DNA from: a virus
IMG/VR virus record: IMGVR_UViG_3300034198_019195
Coordinates: 1-22,722 of that record
Reading direction: 5' to 3' (one strand)
DNA: 22,722 bases
This document shows, in pieces, positions 15,098 through 21,191 of this stretch. Made by a program: the position numbers and the translations under genes. Below the pieces are notes generated by a model that did not search any database, had not been told where the DNA came from, and saw nothing but the letters and a program-made list of their open reading frames with translations. Numbering within the stretch: the first letter of the stretch is position 1; each line of letters opens with the position of its first letter.

Positions 15098-15528
15098 TGT
15101 CATATAAGGGAAAATATAAACCATCATACCCAAAAAAATATAAAGGTGATCCCACAAATATCATATACAGGTCTTTGTGGGAAAGAAAATTTATGGTTTA
15201 TTGTGATACGCGAGAACATATTTTAGAATGGGGATCTGAAGAAATTTGCCTCCCATATCGCTCACCAATAGACAATCGTATTCACCGTTATTTTCCAGAT
15301 TTTTATATTAAGGTAAATGAAAGTGGAATAATTAAAAAATATTTAATTGAAATAAAACCAAAAAAACAAACTGTTGAACCAAAAGTACAAAAAAGAAAAA
15401 CAAAAGGATACATCTACGAAGTAGTAGAGTATGCTAAAAACCAGGCAAAGTGGAAAGCAGCAAGAGAATTTTGCGAAGATCGTCAGTGGCAATTTAAAAT
15501 CATCACAGAAGATGAATTAGGTATCTAA
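15097..15528 (+). CDS. gp4: Head completion protein gp4 (T4 gp50/gp4)
   Basis: A 143-residue protein (T4 gp4 is about 150) matching throughout. It has SYKGKYKPSYPKKYKGDP, YRSLWERKFMVYCD, EWGSEEICLPY, DNRIHRYFPDFYIKV, YLIEIKPKKQT, and a C-terminal YAKNQAKWKAAREFC with TEDELGI. The motifs E29, D68 (FPDF) and E85-x-K87 (EIK) are those of a TnsA-like PD-(D/E)XK nuclease fold, which this family is known to carry. The protein acts after DNA packaging to finish heads before tail joining. It is the first gene of a plus-strand late operon and its ATG overlaps the leftward late-type promoter box. The next gene starts one base after its stop. Confidence 0.94.
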   Translation: MSYKGKYKPSYPKKYKGDPTNIIYRSLWERKFMVYCDTREHILEWGSEEICLPYRSPIDNRIHRYFPDFYIKVNESGIIKKYLIEIKPKKQTVEPKVQKRKTKGYIYEVVEYAKNQAKWKAAREFCEDRQWQFKIITEDELGI

Positions 15529-15529
15529 A

Positions 15530-15934
15530 ATGCCAAGAAAAACACTCAAACAAAGAAGAAGAACAAATACAGATACTAATGATAGTATTAATAGAATTCG
15601 TAATGTAACAAATAATCTAATTGGAAATGAAGATCCAGATGATTTAATGCTTGAAATAATTAGTGCATTAACAGAAACTGAAAAAGTTCCAAAAACTGGA
15701 AAGTATTATGTTTTTGTTTATAATCCAAAAACTCCAAATATTCAATATGATCAAAATCCATTAGTTGCAGTTACCGATATTTTTTCATGGGGATTTAGAG
15801 GAATTAACTTCCATTGGGGAGAAGTTCGTCAATATACTTGGGATGAAATTGCTGGAGGAATTTATGAAGTATATCCTGCAGAGTTAAAAGATCTTCAAAC
15901 CATCCCATTTGGAAAATTTCGTCTAAATAGTTAA
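15530..15934 (+). CDS. Conserved T4-like phage protein of unknown function
   Basis: A 134-residue protein. The N-terminus (1-20) is very basic (PRKTLKQRRRTNTD), then comes an acidic helical segment (EDPDDLMLEIISALTETE). A compact conserved domain spans about residues 55-132 with YYVFVYNPKTP, YDQNPLVAVTDIFSWGFRGINFHWGE, RQYTWDEIAGGIYEVYP and a terminal IPFGKFRLNS. I have seen this GFRGxNFHWGExRxYTW pattern next to gp4/gp48/gp53 in marine T4-like phages, always without a known function. The basic N-terminus and aromatic-rich domain suggest a small virion or neck/baseplate protein that contacts DNA, but this is a guess. It starts 2 nt after gp4, and a late-promoter-like box lies in its last codons. 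Confidence 0.8.
   Translation: MPRKTLKQRRRTNTDTNDSINRIRNVTNNLIGNEDPDDLMLEIISALTETEKVPKTGKYYVFVYNPKTPNIQYDQNPLVAVTDIFSWGFRGINFHWGEVRQYTWDEIAGGIYEVYPAELKDLQTIPFGKFRLNS
15922..15929 (+). promoter_or_regulatory. Late-promoter-like box TCTAAATA before gp48
   Basis: A third plus/minus copy of TCTAAATA, in the last codons of the 134-aa gene and 17 nt before the gp48 ATG. The short spacing would leave a leader of about 10-12 nt, so activity is uncertain. The coding need (Arg-Leu-Asn) could explain it by chance. Confidence 0.35.
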
Positions 15935-15946
15935 AAACTCCACTAA

Positions 15947-16837
15947 ATGGCAGCACCTACAGAACTATTAAGATATCCTAATGATATGCTTGATGAAAAA
16001 ACCGATTACTTTCAGGTGCAGGTTTTATCTTATGAAAGAGATAAATCATCTTTAACTGCTGGTGCAAAAACAGATGTGATAGCAGATATACAAAATATTT
16101 TATTGCCGATGCCTTCTAACATACAGGATGCAAATGCTGTGAGTTGGGGTGAAGATAAAATGAATGCTATTTCAGCTGCTGCTGTCGGTGCTGCTGAGGG
16201 TCTTATGACTGGTGTTAAAGTTAATGATCCATCAACATGGGTTAGTAGTGGAGTTGATGCACTTTCTAAAATAACAGATGTACTACCTACAGATACGGCA
16301 AGAGATTTAATAACGAAGCAACTAGCAGCAGAAGCAGTTAATGTTTTCGGAGGGAACGTAAGTATTGATCAATTGTTGGCACGTCAAAATGGAACAATTT
16401 TCAATCCAAATTTAGAATTGTTATTTAATGGAGTAACTCTTCGTGATTTTAGATTTTCTTTTAAGATGACTCCAAGAGATGATAAAGAAAGAGATAGTGT
16501 TATAAAAATTATAAGAACGTTTAAAAAATATATGGCAGCAAAAAAACAAGGAGAAGGTGGTAAACTTTATTTAAACACACCAAATGTTTTTAGATTAGCA
16601 TATATGAAAGGTGGAAAGCGTCATCCATTTTTACATCGTTTTAAAGACTGTGCATTAAAAGGTGTATCTGTTAATTATACAGGAGAAAATGTTTATGCAA
16701 CATATGTTGATGGAACACCAATATCAATCATATTAGATTTAAATTTCCAAGAATTAACACCAATTTATAATGAAGAGTATGGAGAAGGTGATGTTCCAAA
16801 TGTAAATTCAGCATCTAATCTAGGAGTAGGATTCTAA
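15947..16837 (+). CDS. gp48: Baseplate tail-tube cap/initiator gp48
   Basis: A 296-residue protein (T4 gp48 is about 364). The N-terminal half is Ala-rich with hydrophobic helices (AISAAAVGAAEGLMTG). Residues about 150-275 hold the tube-fold core highly conserved in gp48: FNPNLELLFNGVTLRDFRFSFKMTPR, IIRTFKKYMAAKK, YLNTPNVFRLAYMKGGK, HPFLHRFKDCALKGVSVNYT and NVYATYVDGTPISIILDLNFQELTPIY. gp48 sits on the hub with gp54 and starts tube polymerisation. The gp54-like gene is divergently transcribed from the same intergenic region, so the two partners would share late control. The stop is separated from gp53 by one base. Confidence 0.93.
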   Translation: MAAPTELLRYPNDMLDEKTDYFQVQVLSYERDKSSLTAGAKTDVIADIQNILLPMPSNIQDANAVSWGEDKMNAISAAAVGAAEGLMTGVKVNDPSTWVSSGVDALSKITDVLPTDTARDLITKQLAAEAVNVFGGNVSIDQLLARQNGTIFNPNLELLFNGVTLRDFRFSFKMTPRDDKERDSVIKIIRTFKKYMAAKKQGEGGKLYLNTPNVFRLAYMKGGKRHPFLHRFKDCALKGVSVNYTGENVYATYVDGTPISIILDLNFQELTPIYNEEYGEGDVPNVNSASNLGVGF

Positions 16838-16838
16838 A

Positions 16839-17543
16839 ATGGGATACTTCAGAGAACTACCAAATCTAGAATATCAATCTCCACTAGTAGATAGAAAATC
16901 TTCTTTAGAATACGTTGAAGCAAAAAACCTTTTTAGAAGAGTTAGAGTAAGATCAGATTTTGAAAATGTTTATACCGCATTTAATAATTACACTATCATA
17001 GAAGATAATAGACCAGATCAAGTTGCGGATCAATTATATGGTTCTCCAGATCTTGATTGGGTTGTTTTAATATGTGCTGGAATAACTAACGTTAGAAATG
17101 ATTGGCCATTGTCAAATAGAGATCTTTCCGAATATGCAGAAAACATTTATGGTGCGGAAGTAAACTCTGTAAAATTTTATGAAACAAAAGAAATTAAAGA
17201 CTCAAAGGGAAGATTAATTATTCCAGCAGGACAAGTAGTTGATAGAAATTATAAGTTACCAAAACCAGTTACAGATGATCTCCCAACACAATCTTATGTA
17301 CGATATTATGATGAAGATACAAATTCATATAAAACGGTTCAAAACATTACAGTTCCCGTGTCAAATCTTGAATATGAAACAAGAAAAAATGATCTCAAAA
17401 GAGAAATCAGAGTATTAAAAAAACAATATCTAGAAATGTTCTTAAATGATATGAGAGTAGAAATGAAATATAAACCTTTGTCTTCTCAATATATTAATGA
17501 ATATTTAAAGAAAGGAGAAAATTTAAGAATTACTTCTCCATAA
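16839..17543 (+). CDS. gp53: Baseplate wedge protein gp53
   Basis: A 234-residue protein (T4 gp53 is 196). The N-terminus carries FRELPNLEYQSP, LFRRVRVR and a YTIIEDNRPDQVADQLYGSPDLDWVVLICAGITNVRNDWPLS segment, the signature of the gp53 family. A central beta segment (KFYETKEIKDSKGRLIIPAG) and a helical C-terminus (NLEYETRKNDLKREIRVLKKQYLEMFLNDM) follow. gp53 closes wedges around the hub during baseplate assembly. An AGGA about 8-10 nt before the ATG serves as SD, inside the end of gp48. It is the last gene of the plus-strand operon, ending at the bidirectional terminator. Confidence 0.92.
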   Translation: MGYFRELPNLEYQSPLVDRKSSLEYVEAKNLFRRVRVRSDFENVYTAFNNYTIIEDNRPDQVADQLYGSPDLDWVVLICAGITNVRNDWPLSNRDLSEYAENIYGAEVNSVKFYETKEIKDSKGRLIIPAGQVVDRNYKLPKPVTDDLPTQSYVRYYDEDTNSYKTVQNITVPVSNLEYETRKNDLKREIRVLKKQYLEMFLNDMRVEMKYKPLSSQYINEYLKKGENLRITSP

Positions 17544-17571
17544 AAAAAGGAGAAGTTTCCTTCCCCTTTTT
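17544..17571. terminator. Bidirectional intrinsic terminator between gp53 and gp32
   Basis: A 12-bp stem with one A-C mismatch pairs AAAAAGGAGAAG (17544-17555) with CTTCCCCTTTTT (17560-17571) around a TTTC loop. A runs on one side and T runs on the other make it usable in both directions. It lies between the convergent stops of gp53 (17543) and gp32 (17583). Confidence 0.85.
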
Positions 17572-17582
17572 ATATTACCTAA

Positions 17583-18509
17583 TCAGTCTTCTGCCAAACG
17601 GGCGAAGTAAGAAAGTGCATCATCGTCTTCATCCTCTTCTGCAGGGGCAGCAGCACGGCGAGTGGGTTGAAGATTGTTCAGTTCAGAACGAAGATCATCA
17701 TCAAGTTCCTTCACAGGACCACGAGAATATTCTTCCTCTTCGGCAACTTCTTCATCTACACGGCGGGAACCTTTGGAACCCAGCACATACTCAAGGCGCT
17801 TCTTCAGTTCATCATAAGATTTAAACTGATCAGCAGCAACAAGTTCAGCAAGAGAATACTGCTTCTTCCACACTGCTTCCATCTCATCATCATCGTCCAG
17901 CAGAGAACCTTGCTTTGCAAACTCGCTGGAGTCATAGTTACGATAACCAGCAACGTTCTTTGCCTTCAGTTTGAAGTTAGCACCTTGCCAGAAGTCAAAG
18001 GGATCAATTGCTTCCTCATCTTCAAATTCAGGTTGCATCGCTTCGGTAATCTTATCAAAGATTTTCTTACCGTATTTGAAGAGGAAAACTTTACCTTCGT
18101 TTTCGGGATTGGCAGGATCCTTTACCACATAGATGTTGGAGATGTAAGTCAGTTTGCGCTTCTGCTTACGTGCTTGCTCTTTGCCAACATCGGTGCCGTT
18201 GTTCCACAGCAGAGTATTGTGCTCGGAAACGGGATCTTTTTGCCCCAGAGTGGTCAGAGAGTTTTCAATGTACCAACCACCAGGACCTTGGAATGCGTGA
18301 CTGTAGAGTTTCACAAACGGCAGGTCTTCGCCGTTAGGAGCAGGAAGGAAACGGATTACGGCATAACCATTGCCGCTTTTATCTACATCGAGTTTCCATA
18401 CACGGTCATCACTAGAACCGCTACTAGTATTCATTTTTTCGACTTCTTTCACCAGTTTTGCGGTGAGAGAACCCAGTTTGGATTGTTTCTTAAGATCTGC
18501 GAAAGACAT
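17583..18509 (-). CDS. gp32: Single-stranded DNA-binding protein gp32
   Basis: A 308-residue protein aligning along its length with T4 gp32. The N-terminus has a LAST-like KKQS at 7-10. The core has DKSGNGYAVIRFLP, LYSHAFQGPGGWYIEN, TYISNIYVVKDPANPENEGKVF, FKYGKKIFDKI, FDFWQGANFKLK and a FKSYDELKKRL helix. The last 60 residues are acidic (EEDEDDDALSYF), as in the T4 protein-interaction tail. Of the T4 zinc ligands, His is kept (H71) but the three Cys positions are S84, D92 and S95, so the zinc site appears lost. Hand counts on two 60-base lines give about 52% GC, well above the flanking genes. It has its own promoter (18552-18580) and GAGG 8 nt before the ATG. It organises ssDNA in replication and recombination with gp59. 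Confidence 0.96.
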   Translation of the reverse strand: MSFADLKKQSKLGSLTAKLVKEVEKMNTSSGSSDDRVWKLDVDKSGNGYAVIRFLPAPNGEDLPFVKLYSHAFQGPGGWYIENSLTTLGQKDPVSEHNTLLWNNGTDVGKEQARKQKRKLTYISNIYVVKDPANPENEGKVFLFKYGKKIFDKITEAMQPEFEDEEAIDPFDFWQGANFKLKAKNVAGYRNYDSSEFAKQGSLLDDDDEMEAVWKKQYSLAELVAADQFKSYDELKKRLEYVLGSKGSRRVDEEVAEEEEYSRGPVKELDDDLRSELNNLQPTRRAAAPAEEDEDDDALSYFARLAED

Positions 18510-18520
18510 TAGATTACCTC

Positions 18521-18551
18521 GGATTAATTGGATTTGGAGGATTACTTGGAT
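18521..18551 (-). repeat. Four ATCC boxes at exact 9-nt period in the gp32 leader
   Basis: On the minus strand ATCC occurs at 18551, 18542, 18533 and 18524 (first bases), each exactly 9 nt apart, from just after the -10 box to just before the GAGG of the ribosome site. On the plus strand these are GGAT at 18521, 18530, 18539 and 18548. This is a candidate operator for autogenous control by gp32 or a DNA repressor site; both are inferred. Confidence 0.6.
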
Positions 18552-18580
18552 AGTATAGCAGGGTTTCCTTCAGGCGTCAA
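18552..18580 (-). promoter_or_regulatory. Strong sigma70-type promoter for gp32
   Basis: The minus strand reads TTGACG (18580-18575), a 17-nt spacer, then TATACT (18557-18552): one mismatch from consensus in each box, ideal spacing. The -35 lies in the last codons of the DUF1825-like gene (stop 18570). It would allow gp32 expression by unmodified host RNA polymerase early in infection, independent of the upstream operon. Confidence 0.85.
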
Positions 18581-18902
18581 GGTATTGCTTGAGGGATTCA
18601 ATTGTTTTGTTCATACTACTGAACAATAAATTCATATCAGTTTCTGGTGGAAATCCCATCAGAGCAACTGATTTTCTCAAATTCTCTTTCATTTCAACCG
18701 CTTGGGGGTCATCTGAAAGAGACAACCGTGTATACATTACACGTTGCTTTTCTAATAAAGTGGTCAATTTTTCAATATGTTCCAGTTTATCTTCACGGGT
18801 CATCATTCCGAAAGTAAGAATACTCCCGTAAATTTTTTCTTGTAATTTGTTGATTTCTCTCAATTCTTCCTGAATAATATCAGAATCAAAAAAACTACTC
18901 AT
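18570..18902 (-). CDS. DUF1825-like protein (cyanobacterial family)
   Basis: A 110-residue protein from ATG 18902, which has GAGGAG 8 nt upstream; a TTG two codons earlier is possible but less likely. It begins SSFFDSDIIQEELREINKLQ, then a helix with FGMMTREDKLEHIEKLTTLLEKQRVMYTRLSLSDDP, and ends with FPPETDMNLLFSSMNKTIESLK. This layout (FFDS-I-Q-E start, long central helix, Met-rich C-terminal helix) is that of DUF1825, a small all-helical family found in nearly all cyanobacteria and, as I recall, in some cyanophages. Its biochemical function is unknown. It lies between 59 and 32, which are adjacent in T4, and overlaps 59 by 8 nt. A role at the replication fork or in host takeover is only inferred from neighbours. 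Confidence 0.78.
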   Translation of the reverse strand: MSSFFDSDIIQEELREINKLQEKIYGSILTFGMMTREDKLEHIEKLTTLLEKQRVMYTRLSLSDDPQAVEMKENLRKSVALMGFPPETDMNLLFSSMNKTIESLKQYLDA

Positions 18903-19485
18903 CAACAATTCTCCTCAAAATTTTTTTAAACTGGAATACATCAATATTTAGGAATGGATTATATTTTTTAACTTTCAAACTTACGGTTTCCCACACTGGA
19001 TCAATCAGTTTAGTGTCAAAACTTTTTGAAAAATGGAATATTTTTTCGTAAATTGTAAAGGTTTCTAATGATATTTTCCCGCTTAGAAACTTTTTGAGGA
19101 GTATTGGATGTCCCTTGGAACAATTGAACGCATCCTCTAATTTTGTTTGTGAGAACAATTCTTCCGATTGTTCTCTGAACAAGTAAGTCAAACTCTGTTG
19201 CCTCCGCATCCATTCTGCGTAGGTTCTTTCCCCAGAATTTATAATTTCTCCAATCCATAAGTTTGATGGGTTATCGGCGGAAACAAAGTTTGAAAGTAAG
19301 AAGTCAATTACTTCTTTATCGGAATATTTTCGACTGGTTTTTTCAAACCAGTACTTGTCTTTTCTTTTATTAAATGATGCAATTGTTGCTCTAGACTTAC
19401 CCCCATACTTAAAAAAGTCATATTTACTGTTAGTAAAATGACTTTTCATAGAAAGATAAGTTTGATATGTCTCAAACGGACTCAT
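18895..19485 (-). CDS. gp59: Helicase loader gp59
   Basis: A 196-residue protein (T4 gp59 is 217) matching both gp59 domains. The N-terminal domain has FETYQTYLSMKSHFTNSKYDFFKYGGK, FNKRKDKYWFEKTSRKYSDKEVIDFLLSNFVS and NLWIGEI. The C-terminal domain has PILLKKFLSGKISLETFTIYEKIFHFSKSFD, DPVWETVSLKVKKYNPFLNID and FKKILRRIV. gp59 loads gp41 helicase onto gp32-coated forked DNA and controls origin use. It starts within the gp33 stop (ATGA), and the next gene overlaps its end. The gene order 33-59-(DUF1825)-32 is the T4 order with one gene inserted. Confidence 0.92.
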   Translation of the reverse strand: MSPFETYQTYLSMKSHFTNSKYDFFKYGGKSRATIASFNKRKDKYWFEKTSRKYSDKEVIDFLLSNFVSADNPSNLWIGEIINSGERTYAEWMRRQQSLTYLFREQSEELFSQTKLEDAFNCSKGHPILLKKFLSGKISLETFTIYEKIFHFSKSFDTKLIDPVWETVSLKVKKYNPFLNIDVFQFKKILRRIVDE

Positions 19486-19742
19486 AAAGGAAGTTTAGCT
19501 CGTGAAGTTTTCTTCATAAAGTTTAGACGTGTTGCGTCCCACTTTAACTTTTCTTTCAAAGGTTTTGAAATTATTTTAGTGATTGATTCTATTTCAATTT
19601 CATTTACTTCACAATAATAAACGATAGCATCAATATAGTTAATTTTTTCGGCAACTACAATTTTTTCAATTTCTAACGCAAATTTAGATGGTGTTAGAAA
19701 TTTGTTTTCTATTACTTTTTCTATTTCTTTATTTTGTTCCAT
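19482..19742 (-). CDS. gp33: Late transcription co-activator gp33
   Basis: An 86-residue protein if started at ATG 19742. The frame stays open for 33 more codons upstream (to 19841), but that part lies entirely inside the exonuclease gene, so the internal ATG is preferred; it overlaps the exonuclease stop by 14 nt. Cyanophage gp33 features are visible: FLTPSKFALEIEKIVVAEKINYIDAIVYYCEVNEIEIESITKII, then LKEKLKWDATRLNFMKK and a terminal AKLPL. T4 gp33 (112 aa) binds the RNA polymerase flap and the gp45 clamp to activate late promoters with gp55. The C-terminal LPL hydrophobic end is consistent with clamp binding. The position between exonuclease and gp59 fits T4-like synteny. Confidence 0.83.
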   Translation of the reverse strand: MEQNKEIEKVIENKFLTPSKFALEIEKIVVAEKINYIDAIVYYCEVNEIEIESITKIISKPLKEKLKWDATRLNFMKKTSRAKLPL

Positions 19743-20412
19743 ATGATTCCAATTTATCTCTAACAAACTCTCTAATGTATTCGGTGAGTAGTTTGATGTA
19801 CTTTGATTTGTCTCTTTCTTCATAAACGATACATTCTCCATTTTCGCAAGCCATGATAATTACAAGTTTTTTTACGGGTATGTTAGTAAGTTCATAGAAC
19901 ATACACGCATAAGCAGCACATTGAACAAAATAATGCTCAATCCACTCCCGTGGTTTTGGTTTTTTAGATGTTTTAAAGTCGATTATTGCTAATTCGCCAT
20001 CAAACTCTGCAATACAATCTACAGTTCCTGCTACTCCAAGAATTTTGCTGTATAAGGAACTTTCAAGAGCATGAATATTATTTATACGATTTAGATCTGG
20101 TTTGGCAATTTTAAATAAAAATTGTGACAAAGGTTGAACCTCTGGAAGATCTTCGTTTTTTAAAAGATGTTCAACCAAAGTATGCATATCAGTTCCCCGA
20201 CTAGTTGCCTGTCGAGTAATCTTATCTGCCTCTTCTTCTCCAACTTTCTTACGCCATTTTGCAAAAAACTGGCGGTTTTTGTGACTAGTAACAGAAGTGA
20301 TAGAAACTAGACGAAGAAGTTCTTCTAAATCTGGAACTTTATAATAACGAACACCATCTATAGTCTCCCGTTCAAGTTTAGGAAGAATGATATCAACATG
20401 GTTAAAATTCAT
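19729..20412 (-). CDS. PD-(D/E)XK exonuclease (RecB/MGME1-like)
   Basis: A 227-residue protein with an ordered nuclease core. It has ATSRGTDMHTLVEHLL at 69-84 (the RGT..H helix of RecB-like nucleases), HALESSLYSKILGVAGTVDCIAEFDGELAIIDFKTSKK at about 114-151 with E117, D132, D145 and K147, then YFVQCAAYACMF with Q164 and the AY pair. These are the metal-binding and catalytic residues of the PD-(D/E)XK superfamily. T4-like cyanophages usually carry such a gene near gp33, annotated exonuclease. It probably degrades or processes DNA ends, possibly host DNA or recombination intermediates. The start ATG overlaps the oxygenase stop (ATGA). Substrate polarity cannot be inferred here. Confidence 0.88.
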   Translation of the reverse strand: MNFNHVDIILPKLERETIDGVRYYKVPDLEELLRLVSITSVTSHKNRQFFAKWRKKVGEEEADKITRQATSRGTDMHTLVEHLLKNEDLPEVQPLSQFLFKIAKPDLNRINNIHALESSLYSKILGVAGTVDCIAEFDGELAIIDFKTSKKPKPREWIEHYFVQCAAYACMFYELTNIPVKKLVIIMACENGECIVYEERDKSKYIKLLTEYIREFVRDKLESYGTK

Positions 20413-21191
20413 AACATTTTTATAAAAAACGGTTGAGTTAGTCGGTCTTCAAAATCATTAACATAAAAATGACTTGCTGTATGAAAATAACTAGAATCGT
20501 ATAAAACTATTCTATTATAAACATTTTCAACTTCAAATACTTTTTCAAATTTAGAATCTGAAAGTTTTTTATTTTGTAATAAAAAATTCCAATATTTATG
20601 TTTCACAAAAGGATTGTACAAATTTGTGTATTCCTGAAACAATTCCGAATAATCGTACTCATCAAATAATGAATTAAATATTTTAAAATTGTCATTATCT
20701 GTTATTTTTATTTGATTATCTTTAGTACATTTCATTTTAAAAAAACTTGTTCCAGAACTTGAAGTAGTTTTTTTATTTAAATATACTAATCCAGCATATG
20801 CATTTTTATTATTTTCACGAATATAATCTAATGAATCTACATGAATATAACCTGTATTAAAAGGAGATTCGAGATTTCTATGAAATAATGGTATTTTATG
20901 GAATCCTATTTCAAGATTAAAATTTTTATCATTAAAAATTGGTATTTTTTTATTAAATAACTCCAAAAAGTGCAATTGACAATTTTTTAAATCAATATTT
21001 ATATTTTTTTCATTAATACTTACAAATTCTTTATTTATTGTTACCGATTTGGATCTAATTCCAGGATAATTAGTATTACTATAAAAATGATAGTTTGTAT
21101 TTAAAGCAAGTTCCCTTACTTGATCTGGATCATCATAAAAATCATCCAAATACCATACATCATAATTAGAGATTTGAGTTAATTTTTGCAA
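20409..21191 (-). CDS. 2OG-Fe(II) oxygenase-like protein
   Basis: A 260-residue protein starting with TTG at 21191; no other Met occurs before residue 153, and a perfect AAGGAG lies 7 nt before the TTG. The start overlaps phoH by 26 nt. The sequence begins VWYLDDFYDDPDQVRELAL, typical of 2OG-oxygenase-like proteins of the DUF6445 kind, and carries GYIHVDS (H117, D119), AYAGLVYLN, GTSFF, YDSSYFHTAS (H237) and FEDRLTQPFFI (R250). H-x-D...H...R are the iron and 2-oxoglutarate ligands. Possible roles are hydroxylation of a virion protein, nucleobase or metabolite; the substrate is unknown. Base composition is very AT-rich (hand counts of 18% and 25% GC on two 60-base lines), lower than phoH, suggesting a separate origin. 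Confidence 0.75.
   Translation of the reverse strand: MQKLTQISNYDVWYLDDFYDDPDQVRELALNTNYHFYSNTNYPGIRSKSVTINKEFVSINEKNINIDLKNCQLHFLELFNKKIPIFNDKNFNLEIGFHKIPLFHRNLESPFNTGYIHVDSLDYIRENNKNAYAGLVYLNKKTTSSSGTSFFKMKCTKDNQIKITDNDNFKIFNSLFDEYDYSELFQEYTNLYNPFVKHKYWNFLLQNKKLSDSKFEKVFEVENVYNRIVLYDSSYFHTASHFYVNDFEDRLTQPFFIKML

Noticed and set aside
17667-18512. A 281-codon plus-strand frame opposite gp32
   Set aside because: It lies wholly antisense to the clearly homologous gp32, whose GC-rich codon use removes stops on the other strand. The protein looks like random hydrophobic sequence.
18903-18908. TTG start for the DUF1825-like gene two codons upstream
   Set aside because: ATG 18902 has a GAGGAG at ideal spacing and matches the family start; the TTG would put the SD too close.
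18945-18952. CCTAAATA on the minus strand inside gp59
   Set aside because: It lies within a coding sequence and is 43 nt from the DUF1825-like start, farther than the other boxes. It could be real but is not supported.
19743-19841. N-terminal extension of gp33 by 33 codons
   Set aside because: The extension overlaps the exonuclease gene for over 100 nt and does not resemble gp33. The ATG at 19742 gives a product of normal size.
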